Position numbers and translations under genes: made by a program. Shown here one piece after another: positions 32,697 through 43,525 of a DNA stretch of 64,000 bases. How positions within the stretch are numbered: the first letter of the stretch is position 1; each line of letters starts with the position of its first letter. Origin of the DNA: Tupaia tana (taxonomy: Eukaryota; Chordata; Mammalia; Scandentia; Tupaiidae); assembly GCA_026018925.1 (NCBI GenBank), contig JAKSZU010000008.1:60225027-60289026 (forward strand), written 5' to 3'. Under the pieces are notes generated by a model. It saw only the letters and a list, made by a program, of their open reading frames with translations, was not told the origin of the DNA and searched no databases.

Positions 32697-32955
32697 GGAA
32701 CCAGCAGTTAGCGTAATAGCTATGTCGCTGGACTCCCACGTAGTCGACTGCAGTTCGAGTCCCTGACCCGGTGGCTTAAACTAACACCGGGAGCATGTGC
32801 GTGCGTGCCCAAGATCCCGAGAGGAGAATGGAGGAGAAGGGATTGCGGCATGGCCATCTCCCCCAGGGGGTAATTTCTCGCTTTCTATCTCTCTGTCTCT
32901 CTCTGTCTGTCTGGCGAGTGCACGCACCCTATAGCAAAAACTTCTCAAAAAAAAA
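32697..32955 (+). mobile_element. SINE family A, full length, young
   Basis: Starts ggaaccagcagttagcgtaa with the B box agttcgagtcc. Flanked by attattaacct (about 32686) and atgattaacct (about 32957). Confidence 0.9.
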
Positions 32956-33078
32956 ATGATTAACCTCATGATGATGTTACTAGTTCAAATTGTGAATAAC
33001 ATATCACAACATTTGTTTCAAACTTTCTATTTCATCACTTCTGAAATCTGTTACTTATTTTGTGGAGAATCTTTAAAT

Positions 33079-33310
33079 GGTTGGCCCAGCCTCTGGGGCA
33101 TAGGCAATGGTGTATTGATCTACAGATGACCATCCTCAGATACAGATCCCAAGTTGACCTGAAACATGCCAGGCAGGTGCTCCCCAAGATCTTTACTAGT
33201 GGGAGGAGGAGGATCACAGAGAGATGGGTGGAGAGACCTTGTGGAGGGTTGAGGGTGCTTATCTCTCTTTCTCTCAAGCATGCTCTCTCCCATAAAAAAT
33301 AAAATGAACT
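33079..33310 (+). mobile_element. SINE family B, + orientation
   Basis: Head ggcccagcctctggggcata, then cccaagttgacctgaaacat, body ccccaagatctttactagtg, CT-rich end and an A-rich tail. The best copy for reading family B in the sense direction. Confidence 0.65.
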
Positions 33311-33410
33311 TTTAAAACAGGAATGTTTAAATTCATCTTGACCTTATATATATAATATATTGATATTGGCTAGAATTTATTATCATCGACATTTTAAAAA
33401 TTATCCTCTG

Positions 33411-33678
33411 AGGACCAGCAGATGGCAGAATGGTCGCATCCCTGGACTCCCACATAGTCAACCTTGGTTCGAGGCCTGAACCTGGCACCTTAAAACTCAC
33501 ACCAGACATGTGTGTGCATGTGTGCATACATGCCCAAAATCCCAAGACAAGAATGGAGGAAAAGGGATTGTGTCATAGCCACCCCCCTCCAGGAGGGGTT
33601 ATTTCTCATTTTCTTTTTCTCCATCTCTCCAGCAAGCACATGCATCCTATAACAAAAATCTCTCTCTAAAAAAGTAAA
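33411..33678 (+). mobile_element. SINE family A, full length
   Basis: Head gaggaccagcagatggcaga with the B box ggttcgaggcc. The body contains an extra tgtgtgcatgtgtgcata expansion. Tail tctctctaaaaaagtaaaaa. Confidence 0.85.
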
Positions 33679-33779
33679 AATTTTTTAAAAAATGCCCTGT
33701 AAAGCTTGAGAACTTTCCTTGTATCGTACGTACTGTGAGCACAAGATGTAACTCTTTATGGCTATTTTACATACAAGAT

Positions 33780-33930
33780 ATTTTATTTACTTATCCCATT
33801 CATTATTTGTTTTCTCTGGTAGACTATAAACTCCGTGAGGATAGAAATTATTGTCTGTGAGAGACATAATGAGAATTTATGGCAATAAGCTCCCATCCTA
33901 AAACAATGCCTGATACGTGGCACATCAGTT
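33780..33930 (+). mobile_element. LINE-2 fragment
   Basis: gtagactataaactccgtga, ggatagaaattattgtctgt, and caatgcctgatacgtggcac follow the L2 3' end consensus. Confidence 0.6.
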
Positions 33931-34328
33931 TGCTGGAAAGCGGCTTGCTGTCTTTGGCTGTTTCCTGAGAGGATGCGGTTTCCCGACATCTTGTCATAGT
34001 GGCTCTCATCCTTGAGCAGTACTTTAGTTTGTCAATCAATTATCCTTTCAAGATATAGTTACCTTGGTAACTCATAATAACTAAGTACATAAAACAAGTA
34101 CAAACAGTTACGTTAGTTTACCCATGGAGCCTGTACTCTAAGATTTTTATGTTCTATTTACATTTAAACTTCTTGTCCACTATTAGCTGGAACTGAGACA
34201 TAAGACAGGGAGGGAGCAAATGGTGGACAGAGTGATCCAAATGGATTTAGCCATTTCCATTGCAACATCCTGAATTAATATTTTGGGCTTAAAAGTTTGG
34301 TGCATTTTTAGTTATAAATACTATTTAA
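33931..34328. other. Intergenic DNA without recognised feature
   Basis: No gene or repeat recognised. Confidence 0.4.
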
Positions 34329-34344
34329 TGTGTAAACTATTTTT
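34329..34344. repeat. HAL1 target-site duplication, left copy
   Basis: tgtgtaaactattttt, identical to 36666-36681. Read on the element's strand, the nick falls at a TC|AAAAA site, compatible with LINE-1 endonuclease. Confidence 0.85.
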
Positions 34345-34715
34345 TATTTATTAATTTATTTTTATTTTTTAACATTAATATGCTATACATCATTACAGTA
34401 TACAAAATGAATTTTTCATCTAAAATACACTGTCTGTTGGCTAAATCAAGCACATCAACATACGTGTTATCAGCAAACAATTTTTCATTTCTTATGTCTT
34501 GTATATTTTTTTTTTTTTTTTTTCCATCCTTGATTCCCTATCCCTAACCCTCTGCCCTGTCCAACCCTCCTCCCATTGTCTCTGGTATCCATGATTGCTT
34601 TCTATGCCTACCCCCCCCCCCCATTTAATTGATTTGCTAATGAACTTAATTTGTCTAAATATTTGCAATAGCAAGCACAGCTGATATATACATACACAAG
34701 AACCCATGTCTGACT
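34345..34715 (-). repeat. HAL1 3' region, distal unit
   Basis: Contains atacatcattacagtatac, acgtgttatcagcaaac, taaccctctgccctgtcc and gcaatagcaagcacagctg. These recur in the same order in the proximal unit (34855-35140). It also has a 22-base T-run and a 13-base C-run. Confidence 0.7.
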
Positions 34716-34854
34716 TTAGGCATAAACCTCAGTGAGTAGAATGAACATACTGTAAAATAGTTTGTAGCTGGGGCTATATAGCTTACTGTGGTCATCAAAT
34801 ACACAGTTTTTTCTTTAAATTTTGGTAACAATTTTAGTATTTTTTTCCTCTGAA

Positions 34855-35145
34855 AATTTTTTTTAAAATTTACATTCATTCCCTGAGCATCATCACAACA
34901 TACTAAATGTGGTTTCCCCTCTAGAGCAAACTGCATAGTGGCTTAATCATGCATGTTATCATCCATAAAATTCCATTACTACTTTCATATATATATGTTT
35001 TCTACCCCATGTCTGACCCTCTGCCCTATTCCACTCTCTTGTTACACTATTTCTGCTGTCTACAGTTGTCTTCAATTCCTTTCCCCCCAACATTTTGTTG
35101 ACCACACCATATCATAAGTAATCTAACTACTTTCAATAGCAAGTT
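34855..35145 (-). repeat. HAL1 3' region, proximal unit
   Basis: Paralogous to the distal unit: gagcatcatcacaacatac, gcatgttatcatccata, tgaccctctgccctattcc and tcaatagcaagttcagctgg. The two units are diverged, so the doubling is not recent within this copy. Confidence 0.7.
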
Positions 35146-35516
35146 CAGCTGGTGGTTTCAAGAAAGGCAGTTTTGAACTGGTAAGGATATTTCCTTGCAA
35201 TTTGAAGCCTAGAAACAGGTTGGTATTTTGTTCAAATAGTAGGTACATGAATCTATTGACAGCTCAAGACAGGATAAAAATCCTTAAAACCGGACAACAA
35301 AGCTTAGAAGAAAAGCAGTAATATCTTAGTCAAGTCACAGAATGCTGTTTCTTCAGTTCAGACTCATGTACTTAATCTTTCTTCTGTTTCTGTTGAGGTA
35401 CGATCTTCCAGATTGAACTCTGGGATATAATACTCAACTCCAGACTTTGTCCCTACAATTAAATTGCCCATTTTCTTAGTTTTTTAACTCTTATTTCTGT
35501 GTGTCTGAATTTAATT

Positions 35517-36508
35517 TTACTGACATAGCACTCCCTTAAGAACTTCTTGGAGATATGGTCTGGTGCTGGTAAATTCTTTCAGGTTTTGTTTATCTGGGAA
35601 AGTTCGTGTCTTTTCTTCCCAAATGAACGATAACCTTGCTGGGTACAGAATTCTCGGTTGAAATTGCTTTTCCCTTAATACTTTGAATATATTTTCCCAT
35701 TCCCTCCTCGCTCGCATTGTTTCTGATGAGAAGTCTGCCTTTAGTCTGATGGGGTACCCTTTGTAGGTAACTTGCCTTTTTTCTCTTGCCAGTCTTAGTA
35801 TCTTGTCTTTGTGGTTTTGGTCAATCTGGCTACAATGTGTCTTGGAGAAGATCTTCTTGGGTTGATTCTATTTGAAGTCCTCTGTATTTCTTGGGACTGA
35901 ATCTTTGAGTGCCTCTCCAGGTTTGGAAAGTTTTCTTGCAGGATTTCATGGAATAGATTATCAATGCCCTTATGAGTCTCTTCACCCTCTGGGATGCCTA
36001 TTATCTGGATGTTTGGACGTTTAATTGTATCTAGTACTTCTCGCATATTATTCTCAAATTTTGGGGCCATTTTCTCAGTCTTCATGGTGGATTTTTCTAG
36101 GCCAGCCATTTTCTCTTCTACATTAGACATTCTATTTTCTGTATGATCTAGTCTGCTTTTAATACTTTCAAGGGAGATTTTGACTCCTTGTATTATAGCC
36201 TTCATCTCTAACAGTTCCATCTGATTCTTTTGTAAAGTGTGAAATTCCTCTTTTAGATCTTGCATGAATTTCCTTACCTCCTGGAACTCTTCAACTCCTT
36301 TCTCCTTCCTCTTCAGCAGTTCCTTGTCTCTCTTCTCTTCTTTCTCTGTTAGCTTTGCCATTATGAATGTTCTGAATTCTTTATCAGACATTTCTATGAT
36401 TTCCATTGAACTGTGTGTGGATGAAGAGGAGCTATCCATTTCCCTTGTGGGAGAGGTATTTTCCTGCTTCCCCATATTTCTTGTGGTCCTGCAGCGATTT
36501 CTAGTCAT
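35517..36508 (-). pseudogene. HAL1 ORF1 protein gene, frameshifted
   Basis: The frame starts at 36508 and encodes a LINE-1 ORF1-like RNA-binding protein. A Ser-rich N-terminus (DSSSSSTHSSMEI) and an acidic/basic coiled coil with SLESIKSRLDHTENRMSNVE come first. The RRM with RPNIQIIGIPEGEETHKGI and NRINPRRSSPRHIVARL follows. Near 35800-35830 the frame shifts and a stop follows at 35795. The C-terminal domain (LREKQFQPRILYPARLSF to LQEVLKGVLCQ) continues in another frame to 35517. Total size, about 330 codons, matches ORF1p. It is close to the local LINE-1 ORF1, especially in the coiled coil and RRM. The Ser-rich N-terminus and an insertion with KRKEKGVEEFQE are specific to it. Confidence 0.85.
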
Positions 36509-36665
36509 CTGGTGGATGGTCGGTTTCTTCCCAAACTTGGAAGTTCAATCACACGAGTTTTGTATGCTGGAGGCCCAGTTATCAGTGGGACATCTTCCTT
36601 TCTCCCAGAATGGCTAGATCACAGGAGCCATGGAGCTGTCTGTCTCTTGAAGAAGGGCTGTTCTC

Positions 36666-36681
36666 TGTGTAAACTATTTTT
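36666..36681. repeat. HAL1 target-site duplication, right copy
   Basis: tgtgtaaactattttt at the 5' side of the element. Confidence 0.85.
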
Positions 36682-36981
36682 GATGGTCTTCATCTATTAG
36701 AGAAAAGGGTGACAATCAAAGCTAGAAACTTGTGATCTTACACATACAGCTCTTTTTGATTGCCCTTTAGCTTTCTTTAAATGACATCTTCAGATGATAG
36801 GATAATTTATCATTTCAAGCATGGGTTTAACAAGGTATATTTGAATCATGAGTCTGGAGATATCAGTAGAGTAGATGATCATATGTGTAGAATTGCTATT
36901 TCATTTCATCTCATCTCCAGTCCCCCGGCATTACAAGACCATCGTCTGTCCATTTCAAAGCTCCTGTATAGCATAAGATGT
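36682..36981. other. Intergenic DNA without recognised feature
   Basis: No gene or repeat recognised. Confidence 0.4.
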
Positions 36982-36991
36982 CCTCTAGTAT

Positions 36992-37248
36992 GGCCAGCAG
37001 GTGCTGTCGTGGTTATGGTGCTAGGGTCCCACATGGCCAACCATCATTTTAGTCCTGACCTGGCAGCTTAGAAATTATGCTGGACACATGTGCTTGTGCG
37101 CCCAAATCTGGAGAGGAGAATGGAGGAGAGGGGCTTGCAGTGTGGCCATCTCCCCTGGCAGTTGATTTCTCACATTTTCTCTCTATATATCTCTTTCTAT
37201 CCCCTCCAGTGACTGTACGCACCCTATGACAAAAACCTCAAAATAAAA
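36992..37248 (+). mobile_element. SINE family A, full length
   Basis: Flanked by tcctctagta (36982 and 37249). The head has tggccagcaggtgctgtcgt and the B box is degraded (catcattttagtcc). Confidence 0.85.
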
Positions 37249-37258
37249 TCCTCTAGTA

Positions 37259-37659
37259 ATTGAATGAGAACAAAATAATATGATAAGCACCCATGCAAAA
37301 GACAAAATTTATGTACTGAACTGAACCTAAAGAGTGTTCGATCATTTTGTGCACTGGTATTACAGAAATCACTTTAATGTCTTTATAAATCTTCACTAAA
37401 ACCCTCAATAGACACATTTATACATATGATGTTTTTATTTTGGCATCTAGACTGTATCCAATAAAGTGAATATAGTTTAGAATTCAGATCAATTTAGCCA
37501 TCTTCAGTTACTAGTTTATTTACTGGAAATCTGCAAATCTGTACGATTAGGCCAACTCTTTGACTTTTAGAAGTCTTTGCTTTAAAATCATAAATTTTTC
37601 AGAAATGTAAACAGTACTTCATTCTAGATTTGTCAAAAAAGTTAATATTTATTAATTAT
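37259..37659. other. AT-rich intergenic DNA
   Basis: No gene or repeat recognised. Confidence 0.4.
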
Positions 37660-37908
37660 TTTGTTTTTGTTATATGGCATGTGTGCTTGCTAGAGAGAGA
37701 GAGAGAATAAAGAGAGGGGGAAAGTGAGAAATCACCCCTTGGGGGGATGGCCATGCCACAATCCCTTCTCCATTCTCCTCTTGGAGTTTTGGATATACAT
37801 GCACCTACACCTAGCATGTATTCTCAAGCCACTGGGTCTGGGACTCGAATCCCTCAATTGGCCAGGTGGGATCCAGTTGCCTTGGCCACCATGCCATCAG
37901 CTACTTCA
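37660..37908 (-). mobile_element. SINE family A, full length, old
   Basis: ttgttatatggcatgtgtgc at the tail. The head is ctgggactcgaatccctcaa and ends catgccatcagctac. Confidence 0.8.
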
Positions 37909-38537
37909 AAATTTATTACACCTTCTACACCTTCTTTTACTTTAATTTGGCATTAGCACAGAATAAAATGTATAACCTTCATTTTTAAAAAGGAGCTTAG
38001 AAAGTAAGAGAAATAAAAAGACCTAATGTCTTTTTTAATTTTTTGAAATCCCTGTTGAATAGGTTAAATTTTTTATCCAGACTTAAAAACATTTCCTAAC
38101 TTTTTCTTTAAAACCTACGCAAATTTGATAAGTAAATGAAATAAATAAAAATTAAAGCAAGTTTTCTTTAATGTGAAGAAGGGTATTTATGCCTCTCCAG
38201 AGTTGTTTCAGAGAGCTAATTAGGATATGAACTTCGAAGTAGTACAATTATGCTTCCTTTCTCTCCCTCCAAATTTTAGCTACATTCTAGAGAAATTTGC
38301 TTATTTTTTAATGTCTTGAAACTTTTTATATACTTTAAAGCCACTGTTAAATTGCTTCTCTAGAGAATAGTATTATCAAGTCACAAATGTCACAGAGTAG
38401 GACTTTGCTGAAAATAGGACAGATGAAATCAAATGTCATTAAAAAGCAGGATGATGGTTGCATGTTTTTCTAATTTTTAAAAATAAATATCAAGGAAAAA
38501 AATCCCCACATAGGAGATATAAAAAGTGATTATACAG
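37909..38537. other. AT-rich intergenic DNA
   Basis: No gene or repeat recognised. Confidence 0.4.
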
Positions 38538-38768
38538 TGCCAGAAGTTGGCATGGTGGTTAAGGCACTGGATTCTCACATGACTGAACACAGTTTAAGTC
38601 TCAGACTAAGCCGTTTGAAAAACATTCCAAGTGCATGTGCATGCATGCCCCAGATCCCAAGAGGAGAATGGAGAACGGACTTTAGCATAGACCTCTACCC
38701 TGGAGGATGATGTCTCTTTTCTCATTCCAATGAGCGCACATGCCCTATCATAAAAACCTAGGAAAAAA
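38538..38768 (+). mobile_element. SINE family A, old
   Basis: Head tgccagaagttggcatggtg with the B box cagtttaagtct. The CT-rich body is shortened. Ends ctatcataaaaacctaggaa. Confidence 0.8.
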
Positions 38769-38879
38769 ATTATATGGAAAGTAAAAAGGCATTTTGTTAT
38801 AATAACAGTGAAGGAAACTAAAAATTGGAAAACAAAGTTCTAAAAGAAATGCATTGATTCAAATACTGTTCAATATCAC

Positions 38880-38965
38880 TGTCTCCAGGAGACCTTTCCT
38901 AACTAACTCTCAAGCTCTGGACCAATGCCCTGTTTAGGCACTCCTTGGACATTCTGTACTTCTCA
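38880..38965 (+). mobile_element. Possible LINE-2 fragment
   Basis: ggagacctttcctaactaac and a later cactccttggacattctg resemble the L2 3' region. The segment is short. Confidence 0.35.
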
Positions 38966-38996
38966 TGCCATACTACTTCTTTCTCTTTTTTTCTTA

Positions 38997-39160
38997 AGAT
39001 TTATTTATTTATTTAATTCCATTTGTTATTATTATTTTTTAATTTGACCAGGCAGAGAGAGAGAGAGAGAGTGGGAAAGCAAGCCACCAGGTCCAGGACT
39101 TGAACCGCCGTCAGCCATGTGGGAATCCAGCGCCTTTAACCACCTTGCCGCCTGCTTACA
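38997..39160 (-). mobile_element. SINE family A, short form
   Basis: T-rich tail, tttgaccaggcagagagaga, then head complement ggacttgaaccgccgtcagc ending cttgccgcctgct. Confidence 0.75.
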
Positions 39161-39904
39161 AAAGAAAATATAATGCCATTCTGAGAGAGAACATCTTAAG
39201 TATAAAAAATAAAATAACAGTGTTTCAAGGAACTTGATATCATGATTATATATACAAAAAAGTTGACTTCACTAAAACTGTAGGTATTTAAATTTGAATT
39301 GCCAAACATAGACATAAAAGTAGTCATTTTTAATTTTTAAAGATTTCAAAGTGAACATTGAAAATATGACACATAAATAAGACTGTCAGAAGTAACCAGA
39401 AAATCTGAATAATAAATAATCTGAAAAGGGGAAAAATGGAAAGATTATTATTAGAGATTCAGTGGTTGAGTTGCCTAGTAGATTAAACTGAGATGAAGAA
39501 AGAATTGATGAACTAAAGATAACCCTCAAAGAAGCTACTTAGAATTCAAGACAATGAGATGCACAGATGGAAAATATGAAGAGATAAAATGAGAACAAAT
39601 AATAAGATCTAATATACATTTAATTATAGTTTCTGAAAAATGATTAGAATTATGTTGAAGAAGCAATATGAAGAAGTCTGTCAAAGTAGTAAAATAAATT
39701 TTGTAATAGTATAAAAAGAGAAGGGGCTGTTGAAAATCTCTTCTTGAGAAATGCTACCTGATCCACACCTGCCTATTCCAGACCCCTCATCCAGGTCATC
39801 TCCAGGATAAAATCAGGGAAACTTAGAGTCATTTGCAGGTGAGATGCTGAGAAAAATTGGTGAAGAAGAGTAGCTATAGTTTTGTGGTTCATGGAGCTCT
39901 CCAC

Positions 39905-40435
39905 CTATATTAGTTTTCTATTGCTGCCTAGGAATATTGCATTAAACATAGTGACATTTATTACCCTAAGCTAGGGCTCTGATTATGGCTGAGCTAGCTC
40001 TCCTCCAAAGCCATAAACAAAGGGTTGATTAGTGTTGTGCTCTCACCTGAGGTTCGAATATGAAAGGATCCACTTCTAAGCTCACTCTTGTGAAGTCAAC
40101 TCCTAGCAGTTGTAAAACACGGCTTCAGTTTCTTGCTGTTTGTCAGTGGGAGCCCTCCCTGATCTACCAGAGGTTTCTTGCAGTTCTATGTGTAGTTCCC
40201 CAACATGACTCATGGCTTCCTCAAAGGCAACAATGGAGGAAGGAACTTCAGAAAAATGGCTGTGGTCAATGTATATACATAGTCTCATGTAGGTAATCAC
40301 AATAGACCACCCCCTTCACTGTATTCTGTTGCTTAGAAGCAAGTCACATGTCATGTCCACACTCAGAAGGATGGGATCATGCAATGCAGTGAATATTGAG
40401 AGGTGAGACTCTTGGAGGGAAGGCACGTTATCATC
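39905..40435. mobile_element. Ancient LTR-like interspersed repeat
   Basis: ttagttttctattgctgcct, aaaggatccacttctaagct, cagtttcttgctgtttgtca and tgcttagaagcaagtcacat are landmarks of a common old placental repeat of LTR type. I do not assert a family name. Confidence 0.5.
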
Positions 40436-40651
40436 TACGTACTGTATCTCAAGGGTCCTTCAAATTTCTGTCCCCCATCCCTCCCTCTGAACTCTTCAGT
40501 ATTGACTACAATTTGTGTTCTACTCATTCTCTGAGACAGTACCCTGTGTATTTCCTGAGGGAATAACTGATAACCCTTGAGAAAAATAAGCTCAGAAACC
40601 AACACTACAATGCAGCTAGGGAACATCACCATTTCAAAGTATGATTTTGGA

Positions 40652-40800
40652 GGCCAGCAGATGGCGTGGTTGTTAAGCTGTTGGACTCCCACATGGCTAA
40701 CCTTCGTTGGGGGTCTCAGACCTGGCAGCTTGCTTTCTCACTTTCTCTCTTTCTGACTCTCTCTGGTTAGCATATCTGCCATGTAGCAAATTGTAAAATA
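40652..40800 (+). mobile_element. SINE family A, short form
   Basis: Head gaggccagcagatggcgtgg with a degraded B box, cagcttgctttctcactttc, then a CT-rich end and A/T-rich tail. Confidence 0.75.
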
Positions 40801-41411
40801 ACAATAATGATAAATATAATTAAATAAATATTTTTAAATGAATTTTCATATGAATAAAAAAAAAAAAGAAATGTTGACTACTACCAGAACCTCTGTGAAG
40901 AAACTGCTTAAGGATGTACTCAGAAGGAAAATAATTCCAGAAGGAAGGTGTGTGAGAGCTGAATTGATGTAGTTTATATAGGTCAACCTTCTGGGGCAGT
41001 AAGCTAGCTGGATACGTATGGAGAAGGTGATTTATCTGCAAAACCCAAATTCTAGTCATACTGCTTTTATGTAATACACCCAAAACATAACAATGCAGGT
41101 TTAAGAGGAAATAAATTCCAAAACACATCAGAAAAGCATTACGTATTTCTTCAAAAAAGATGTTTTATAATCTATATTTTACTAAATCAAATAGACTGCC
41201 ATATTTTCCCATCTTTAAAAAGTAAAGAAGTTCACTAAATATTGCTAGAGAAAGTTACTAAATATTACAACATTCTAAACTCATATAAAGTTTAAAATAT
41301 AGTTCCAAAATGTATAAGTAAAAAATGCATATAAACAAAGAAGAATTCACAAATCTTAATAATTAAGTGACAAATCTCTGAGCAATTGATAGATGAAGTA
41401 GAAAAAAAATC

Positions 41412-41945
41412 AAGAAGGAGGTGGCGTGGTGATTGGGGTGCTAGACTTCCACATGACTGGTCATAGTTTGAGCCCTGGACCTAGTGGCTTGAGAAATCAT
41501 ACTAGGCACATGTGCATGTGTGCCCAAAATCCTGAGAGGAGAATGGGGAAGGGATTACAACGTGGCCAACCCCTGACCCCCACTCAAGGAGGGGGGTTGG
41601 TGTGATTTCTCCCTTTTTCCCTTTCCTCTCACTGTCTCTCTCTCTGGCAAGCACACACACTATGGCAACATCTTTATTTATTTATTTTTTTTTGGAGAGG
41701 TTTTTGCTATAGGACGTGTGCACTCGCCCGAAAGACAGAGAGAGACAGAGACAGAAAGCAAGAAATCACCCCACAGGGGAGATAGCTATGCCACAATCCC
41801 TTCTCCTCCATTCTCCTCTCGGGATCTTGGTCACACATGCACACATGCTACCAGGCCCAGGACTCGAACTGAGGTAGACTACATGGGAGTCCAGTGACAT
41901 AGCCATTATGCTATCTTCTGGTCCCATCTATGGCAAAATCTTTTT
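41412..41945 (+). mobile_element. SINE family A, host of a nested SINE
   Basis: Head aaggaggtggcgtggtgatt through the CT-rich region to cacacactatggcaacatct. Then, after the nested copy, the duplicated end atctatggcaaaatcttttt. The B box is catagtttgagcc. Confidence 0.8.
41682..41925 (-). mobile_element. SINE family A nested in another SINE
   Basis: Complement orientation starting ttttggagaggtttttgcta and ending gctatcttctggtccc. It is flanked by copies of ctatggcaacatcttt from the host SINE's tail. About 30 bases are missing between the acacatgct and accaggcccagg segments. Confidence 0.85.
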
Positions 41946-42259
41946 TTAAAAAAGAAAAAAAGATAGAAATCAAGGAGGATATTGAAGTGTTGGGCTATAC
42001 AATTAATAAGCTTGATCTTATGAATACATAAAAAAAACTGTTGAAGAATGTTCTTCAAGAGCTCAAGAATACTTATTCTTTTCAAGTACATGGGATATGT
42101 ATGAAAACTAATGACATACTAAACAATGAGACAATTTTCAACACATTGTAACATATCAATATCTTAGGGACCATATTCTTTGACTCTAAACAAGCTTGAA
42201 ATTAACCACAAAAACATACTTGAAAACTTCATATATCAGTGATGATAAAAATACAGTTT

Positions 42260-42515
42260 TTGGCCCAACCAGTGGCAGGTGGTTTAGGGGGCTGGATCCC
42301 ACCTGACAGACTGTGTGGTTTGAGCCTCAGATCCAGTGGCTTGGAAAACACGCCTCCTGAGTGTACATGTGTGGTAAAAATCCCAAGAGAAGAATGGAGG
42401 AGAAGAGATTGTAGTGTGGCTGTCCCCCTGGAGGGTGCTTTCTCACTTCCTCTCTTTCTCTCTTTCTCTCTTTCTATCTGTGGTGAACACACACACTCTA
42501 TAGCAAATTAAAGCA
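42260..42515 (+). mobile_element. SINE family A, old
   Basis: Head ggcccaaccagtggcaggtg with the B box ggtttgagcctc. Its tail (tagcaaattaaagcaataaa) was the target of the next SINE. Confidence 0.8.
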
Positions 42516-42530
42516 ATAAATAACATTTTT

Positions 42531-42779
42531 TTGAGAGTTTTTTGCTATAAGTTGTTTGTGCTCGCCAGACAGACAGAGAGAGATAGAGACACAGAAAGCG
42601 AGAAATCACCCCTGAGGGGGGATGACCACGCTGCAATCCCTTCTCCTCCATTCTCCTCTCAGGATCTTGGGCACGCACATGTACCCCGGCTTGCGTTTAC
42701 GCCACCGGGTCTGGGACTTGAACCACGGTTGACTACATGGGAGTCCAGCGACATAGCCATTACGCTAACTGCTGGTCCC
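42531..42779 (-). mobile_element. SINE family A, full length, young
   Basis: Perfect target-site duplication ataaataacattttt (42516-42530 and 42780-42794). The head ends gctaactgctggtccc. Confidence 0.9.
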
Positions 42780-43212
42780 ATAAATAACATTTTTAAAAGG
42801 TACATGGTATCTTTTAAAAAATTACAGCTCTCATTATCTCATTGGTCAAAATAATACAAAATATTAATACAAATTTTAAATGATAAAAACGAGAATAAAA
42901 TAGTACACCTAAGATGTTTTTTGTGAAATATTGCTAAAGAGGTATTTATAATTTAAAATGCATATTTAAAAAAAGAAGTATTGAATATTTGTACATTGAC
43001 TTCAAACTTAAGGAAACAGAAAAAGAACAACAGTAAAACCTCCTACTAGTTGAAAGAAAAAATAATGTTAGCACTAGATATGAATTAAATAAAAAAGAAA
43101 CAAAACAAGAGTAATAAAGTTGGGTCATTGACAAGGCTAATAATATTGAAAAATCTCTGGGAACCCTACTAAATGGAACAGGTAGGACTGAAATAAATAA
43201 TATAAGGAATGC

Positions 43213-43492
43213 TGGGACCAGCAGTTAGCGTAATGGCTATGTCGCTGGACTCCCACGTAGTCGACCGCGGTTCGAGTCCCGGACCCGGTGGCTTAAACTC
43301 ACGCCGGGCGCGTGTGCGTGCGTGCCCAAGATCCCAAGAGGAGAATGGAGGAGAAGGGATTGCGGCGTGGCCATCCCCCCTGGGGGGTGATTTCCTGCTT
43401 TCTATCTCTCTGTCTCTCTCTGTCTGTCTGGCGAGTGCACGCGCCCTATAGCAAAAACCTCTCCAAAAAAAAAAAAAAAATAATAATAATAA
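43213..43492 (+). mobile_element. SINE family A, youngest copy
   Basis: Perfect 15-base target-site duplication taatataaggaatgc (43198-43212 and 43493-43507). A box TTAGCGTAATGG (43225-43236) and B box GGTTCGAGTCC (43269-43279) are both canonical with normal spacing. CpGs are intact throughout (gtcgaccgcgg, cgccgggcgcg). The A-run is followed by (TAA)n. This copy could be transcribed by Pol III and is the best local proxy for the family consensus. Confidence 0.95.
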
Positions 43493-43525
43493 TAATATAA
43501 GGAATGCAAAAAAGGACTTACAAGG

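Larger units (their letters stand above)
34345..36665 (-). mobile_element. Full-length HAL1-like (half-LINE-1) retrotransposon
   Basis: About 2.3 kb. Reading the - strand it has a short 5' leader, an ORF1 of LINE-1 type, a roughly 1.1-kb 3' region and an A-rich tail (T-rich at 34345-34375), bounded by a perfect 16-bp target-site duplication. No reverse transcriptase sequence is present. HAL1 elements are known half-LINE-1s that carry ORF1 only and borrow LINE-1 ORF2 protein. Just after ORF1, an aatgggcaatttaattgtag stretch resembles the ORF2 start of the local LINE-1, so a fused remnant of ORF2 may mark the deletion. Confidence 0.85.

Noticed and set aside
43213-43290. Sequence resembling a tRNA gene (A and B boxes)
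   Set aside because: It is the head of a SINE with a body, tail and target-site duplication. No acceptor stem closes, and dozens of diverged copies share it.
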